DNA from: Nitrospinota bacterium
Lineage (GTDB): Bacteria; UBA8248; JACPRG01
Reading direction: 5' to 3'
Length of the DNA: 7,805 nt
Assembly: GCA_030740135.1 (NCBI GenBank)
Contig: JASLXW010000185.1
Location: forward strand, 1 to 7,805
Below, piece by piece: positions 5,542-7,805 of the stretch; within the stretch, counting starts at the first letter, position 1; each line of letters begins with the position of its first letter. The position numbers and the translations under genes were made by a program. The notes beneath the pieces were generated by a model. It was not told where the DNA came from. It ran no database searches and was given only the letters and a program-made list of their open reading frames with translations.

Positions 5542-5727
5542 CTAAGGCTCGAAATGGGATTCGGTGGGAAGGTCCCTGAGGACATCGAGATGTCCCCGGA
5601 CCCAACGGACGCTTTCCGCGATGCCCTCATCCAGGCTGATCGTAGGATGCCAGTCCGGGTCCGGCAAGCGCGCCGCCCGCTTCACGGTGATGCCCGGCGC
5701 CGGTCCCAAACGCCGGGGGGCGGTCAT
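5542..5727 (-). pseudogene. NAD-dependent epimerase/dehydratase remnant (C-terminal part), overlapping the transaldolase stop
   Basis: ATG 5727-5725 overlaps the transaldolase TGA 5726-5724 as ATGA, a classic translational coupling. The 61-residue product resembles only the last 45 or so residues of sugar-nucleotide epimerases: a WHPTISLDEGIAESVRWVRGHL segment equivalent to the LGWxPxxxLEEGLxxTVxWY end of GalE/RmlB-like proteins. The Rossmann fold and active site are missing. Like its two downstream neighbours, it looks like a gene that kept its start and stop while losing the middle. Alternatively it is a genuine small protein derived from an epimerase tail. The ATGA overlap suggests the intact ancestor formed an operon with the transaldolase. 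Confidence 0.6.
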
Positions 5728-6395
5728 GTCATCCACTTCTGAAAATCCGACACAAACTGGTTCACCGCCTCGTCCGTCTTCGGGTGGGCCACCATTTGCG
5801 GAAAAAGTTTCGGCGGGACGGTCACGATGTCCGCGCCCGCCTGAAGGACGTCGTTGATGTCCATGATGTGCCGGATGCTGCCGACGATCAGCTCGCACGC
5901 CGGCTGCCGCTCCAGGAACGTCGCGCGGATCTGCCGCCCGATCGACAGGCCGTCGTGGCCGATGTCCCAGATGCGCCCGTAGAACAGGCTCGCGTAGTTT
6001 GCCCCGGCGGCGGCGGCCATGATGACCTGGTTGTACGACATGCAGCAGGTGCAGTTCACCGGGATGTCTCTCTTCCGAAGCGCACGAATGACCGCCAGCT
6101 CGTCCCAGCCGATCGGCACCTTGATCACCAGCCTCTCATACCCGCCGAAGCGCCGGACGAACTCGTCCGCCTGCTTGAGCATCTCCTTCGGATCGGTCGT
6201 GAAGATCTCCACGCTGATCGGGATGTCGGCGTCGTAGCGTTTGAGCAGGTCGATGATTTCTTGGACGCGCCCGCGGAAGTCCCCTTTCGCTTCCTTGGAG
6301 AAGATCGTCGGGTTCGTCGTTACGCCTGAGACGAATCCGCGCTCGAGCGCCTGCTCGATCTCCGAGAGGTTCGCGGAGTCCACGAAAATTTTCAT
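5724..6395 (-). CDS. Transaldolase (small, class I, MipB/TalC-type)
   Basis: This 223-residue protein has the full length and order of motifs of the small transaldolase/fructose-6-phosphate aldolase family. FVDSANLSEIEQAL has the catalytic Asp6; GVTTNPTIF spans 24-32; LVIKVP carries the Schiff-base lysine K92; SLFYGRIWDIGHDG spans 136-149; and GADIVTVPPKLF is near the end. Glu63 in SVEIFTTD and Phe138 match true transaldolases, whereas E. coli fructose-6-phosphate aldolase has Gln and Tyr there, so dihydroxyacetone transfer between sugar phosphates is more likely than free aldolase activity. Odd residues are Cys115, Cys117 and Cys118 in NCTCCMS, where relatives have NVTLIFS. ATG 6395 has a weak AGGA 11 nt upstream. 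It overlaps the downstream epimerase remnant by ATGA, hinting at supply of a sugar precursor for a former glycan locus. Confidence 0.92.
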   Translation of the reverse strand: MKIFVDSANLSEIEQALERGFVSGVTTNPTIFSKEAKGDFRGRVQEIIDLLKRYDADIPISVEIFTTDPKEMLKQADEFVRRFGGYERLVIKVPIGWDELAVIRALRKRDIPVNCTCCMSYNQVIMAAAAGANYASLFYGRIWDIGHDGLSIGRQIRATFLERQPACELIVGSIRHIMDINDVLQAGADIVTVPPKLFPQMVAHPKTDEAVNQFVSDFQKWMT

Positions 6396-6562
6396 CCCGA
6401 TTCGCGTCCTATCCCATCGGTCAACCGTAAATCCGCATCCCGGCCCGCCGCACGCCTCAATCTATCACCGGACGGATGATTCTACAATTTCCAATACCGA
6501 CCCGCGCGTCGCGTCTCGGAAAGGATTGACCCGATATGCGCGACTCTCCAAAGCGGCGCGGC

Positions 6563-6582
6563 GCGGGGGTTTCAGCCCCCGC
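6563..6582 (-). terminator. GC-rich hairpin downstream of the second permease
   Basis: GCGGGGG (6563-6569) and CCCCCGC (6576-6582) form a 7-bp stem with a 6-nt loop, 35 nt past the permease stop on the - strand. No U-tract follows, so intrinsic termination is doubtful. It could be a processing or stability element, or a short dispersed palindrome. The rest of the 222-nt gap to the transaldolase shows no gene. Confidence 0.35.
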
Positions 6583-6617
6583 CGGCCGTTGAGGGGGACG
6601 CGCGCCGGGCCGGCCCG

Positions 6618-7508
6618 TCAGAACAGGCTGGCCAGGGCCCCGCCGCCCACCGTGAGAAGGGCGCCAATCGCCAGCCGCGGAGTGACCCGCTCCAGTTGAC
6701 GAAGGAACAGGACGGATATCAAGACCACAAGGAGCGGCGAGGTCTGCGCGAGCGTCAAGACGACGGAAGCCTGCCCGCCGCCCAGGGCGTAAATGAAGCC
6801 GTACATGGCCAGCGTCGCGGATGTCCCCGCCAGGAGGAGCCAGGGGATGGACGGCAGGCCGACGCTGAAACGTCGGTCCGCCGTAAACAGAAGGGCCGAG
6901 AGCGGAAAGAAAACCAATCCCACCACCGTACTGGTCCATGCGCCCAAAAGCGCGGAGGGCAGCTTCGCCATGCCCACCTTGAAAAAGACGGACGCCACGC
7001 CGGCCGTCACCCCGGCCAACAGAGGAAATACGGCGTCAACCTTTTTCCAGGATTTCCCCGCGGCCTCATCCCCCGTTTTCCCGATGCCCTCGGTCGAGAT
7101 CACCACCACCCCGGCCACGATCAGCGCGATTCCCAGATATTGGAGGGGGTGGAGCCGCTCCCCGAGATAGGACAAAGCGAAGATCACCCCGAAGATGGGC
7201 GCCGAACCCTTGATGGGCGCGGAGCGCGCCACCCCAATCCGCTGCACACCGATAAGGTAAAAGACGAGGAAGAGGTAGGGGTTGAAGAATCCCGCGACCG
7301 CGAACCAGAGGAATCCGGAAAGGCTGAGGCCGGAGAATCCGGCCGTGCCCAGGATAAAGGCCGAAAAAAAGACAAACTGGACCGCCATCACCGTGGTGGA
7401 AGTCATCATCGGCGTCGCCGTCCGAAGGGCGTTGCGCATCGCGACCTCCGTCACGGCGAAGAAAAAGGCCGATCCGATGGCCATCGCAATCACGGAAGCG
7501 GGCGTCAT
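6618..7508 (-). CDS. EamA/DMT-superfamily permease (second copy)
   Basis: The 296-residue protein has about ten membrane helices in two EamA repeats: SAFFFAVTEVAMRNALR at the start, RIGVARSAPIKGSAPIFGVI with LSYLGERLHPLQ closing the first half, and ASVVLTLAQTSPLLVVLISVLF with LERVTPRLAIGA (272-283) closing the second. A hydrophilic linker (about 144-160, TEGIGKTGDEAAGKSWKK) joins the halves. The shared RIGVxR and LERVTxRLAxGA motifs show it is a distant paralogue of the 1718-2587 permease. ATG 7508 is the first start in the frame; no Shine-Dalgarno precedes it, and Met9 (7484) lacks one too, so the exact start is uncertain. The substrate is unknown. It is followed 222 nt later by the transaldolase on the same strand; the spacing does not prove an operon. 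Confidence 0.9.
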   Translation of the reverse strand: MTPASVIAMAIGSAFFFAVTEVAMRNALRTATPMMTSTTVMAVQFVFFSAFILGTAGFSGLSLSGFLWFAVAGFFNPYLFLVFYLIGVQRIGVARSAPIKGSAPIFGVIFALSYLGERLHPLQYLGIALIVAGVVVISTEGIGKTGDEAAGKSWKKVDAVFPLLAGVTAGVASVFFKVGMAKLPSALLGAWTSTVVGLVFFPLSALLFTADRRFSVGLPSIPWLLLAGTSATLAMYGFIYALGGGQASVVLTLAQTSPLLVVLISVLFLRQLERVTPRLAIGALLTVGGGALASLF

Positions 7509-7805
7509 GATGGAGGCGGAAAGCCCGGCGAGGTCAATGCCGTTACGCCGAAGCCGAATGAAAGAGGGTCCACGATCATACCGATTCCCAGTGTGCAGTT
7601 ACTGAGGGGATGCGGTCCGGCGAAGCGCCTTCGTCACCTCGGGGAACGCGCGGGCCGTCCGCCCATCAAGAGGGCGGGAGGCGGGCTTATTCGATGCGCT
7701 CAGCACTGCATTTCAAGGCCGGATCGCCTTCTTTAGCAGGTTGCGGAAAAACGATTCTGGGGGGTCTGAAATGCCCCAATCTGTCATTCCGAGGGCGGCG
7801 ATGAA
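7509..7805. other. Gene-free right edge with dispersed-repeat-like fragments
   Basis: No convincing protein is encoded. TTTAGCAGGTTGCGGAAAAA at 7732-7751 resembles a short sequence common at the ends of transposon-derived repeats. TGTCATTCCGAGGGCGGCGA from 7782 resembles the left arm of widespread GTCATTCCGAGC-type palindromes and is cut by the window edge. Both comparisons are from memory. On the - strand TATGAT (7580-7575) could be a -10 box for the permease, but no matching -35 is seen. Confidence 0.4.

Noticed and set aside
7575..7580. TATGAT as a -10 box for the second permease
   Set aside because: No -35 hexamer at 16-18 nt and no extended -10; a single hexamer is weak evidence in any sequence.

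Overview
This is a GC-rich bacterial window, probably from an uncultivated soil, sediment or marine lineage. The dispersed GTCATTCCCGC-type palindromes and the mix of catabolic families recall deltaproteobacterial, NC10, Rokubacteria or Tectomicrobia-like genomes, but no marker gene is present and the taxonomy is a guess. Apart from the 3' end of a molybdenum hydroxylase gene on the + strand at the left edge, every gene lies on the - strand.

Left to right: (a) 1-278, the C-terminus of a xanthine dehydrogenase/aldehyde oxidase-type large subunit. (b) 277-456, a MITE-like element with 17-bp terminal inverted repeats whose first bases form part of the hydroxylase stop codon. (c) 524-1668, an Old Yellow Enzyme-family oxidoreductase broken by a frameshift plus a loss of about 18-20 codons. 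(d) 1718-2587, an EamA/DMT-type permease with a TTG start. (e) 2782-3501, a cyclase-family (PF04199) metal-dependent hydrolase. (f) 3502-3916, a gene-free stretch with two tandem covarying hairpins just upstream of the hydrolase ribosome binding site and a second cluster of nested inverted repeats. (g) 3917-4576, a second, divergent cyclase-family hydrolase. (h) 4577-5040, gene-free. (i) 5041-5727, three successive short reading frames that each keep only part of a sugar-nucleotide epimerase or a family 2 glycosyltransferase. (j) 5724-6395, an intact transaldolase overlapping the first of these remnants by ATGA. (k) 6618-7508, a second EamA permease. (l) 7509-7805, gene-free with fragments resembling dispersed repeats.

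The left half reads as a small-molecule catabolic neighbourhood. A Mo-hydroxylase, an ene-reductase-like flavoenzyme, two cyclase-family hydrolases (relatives open amide or lactam bonds, as in kynurenine formamidase and isatin hydrolase) and a permease could together take up, hydroxylate, reduce and open an aromatic or N-heterocyclic compound. This pathway is inferred; no substrate can be named. The right half looks like the decayed end of a surface-polysaccharide or sugar-nucleotide locus, with transaldolase as its last intact enzyme.

The most unusual features are the tandem GNRA-loop hairpins with a compensatory base-pair change next to the first hydrolase ribosome binding site, and the run of genes that keep ends but have lost their middles. 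No complete new defence or mobile system was found.
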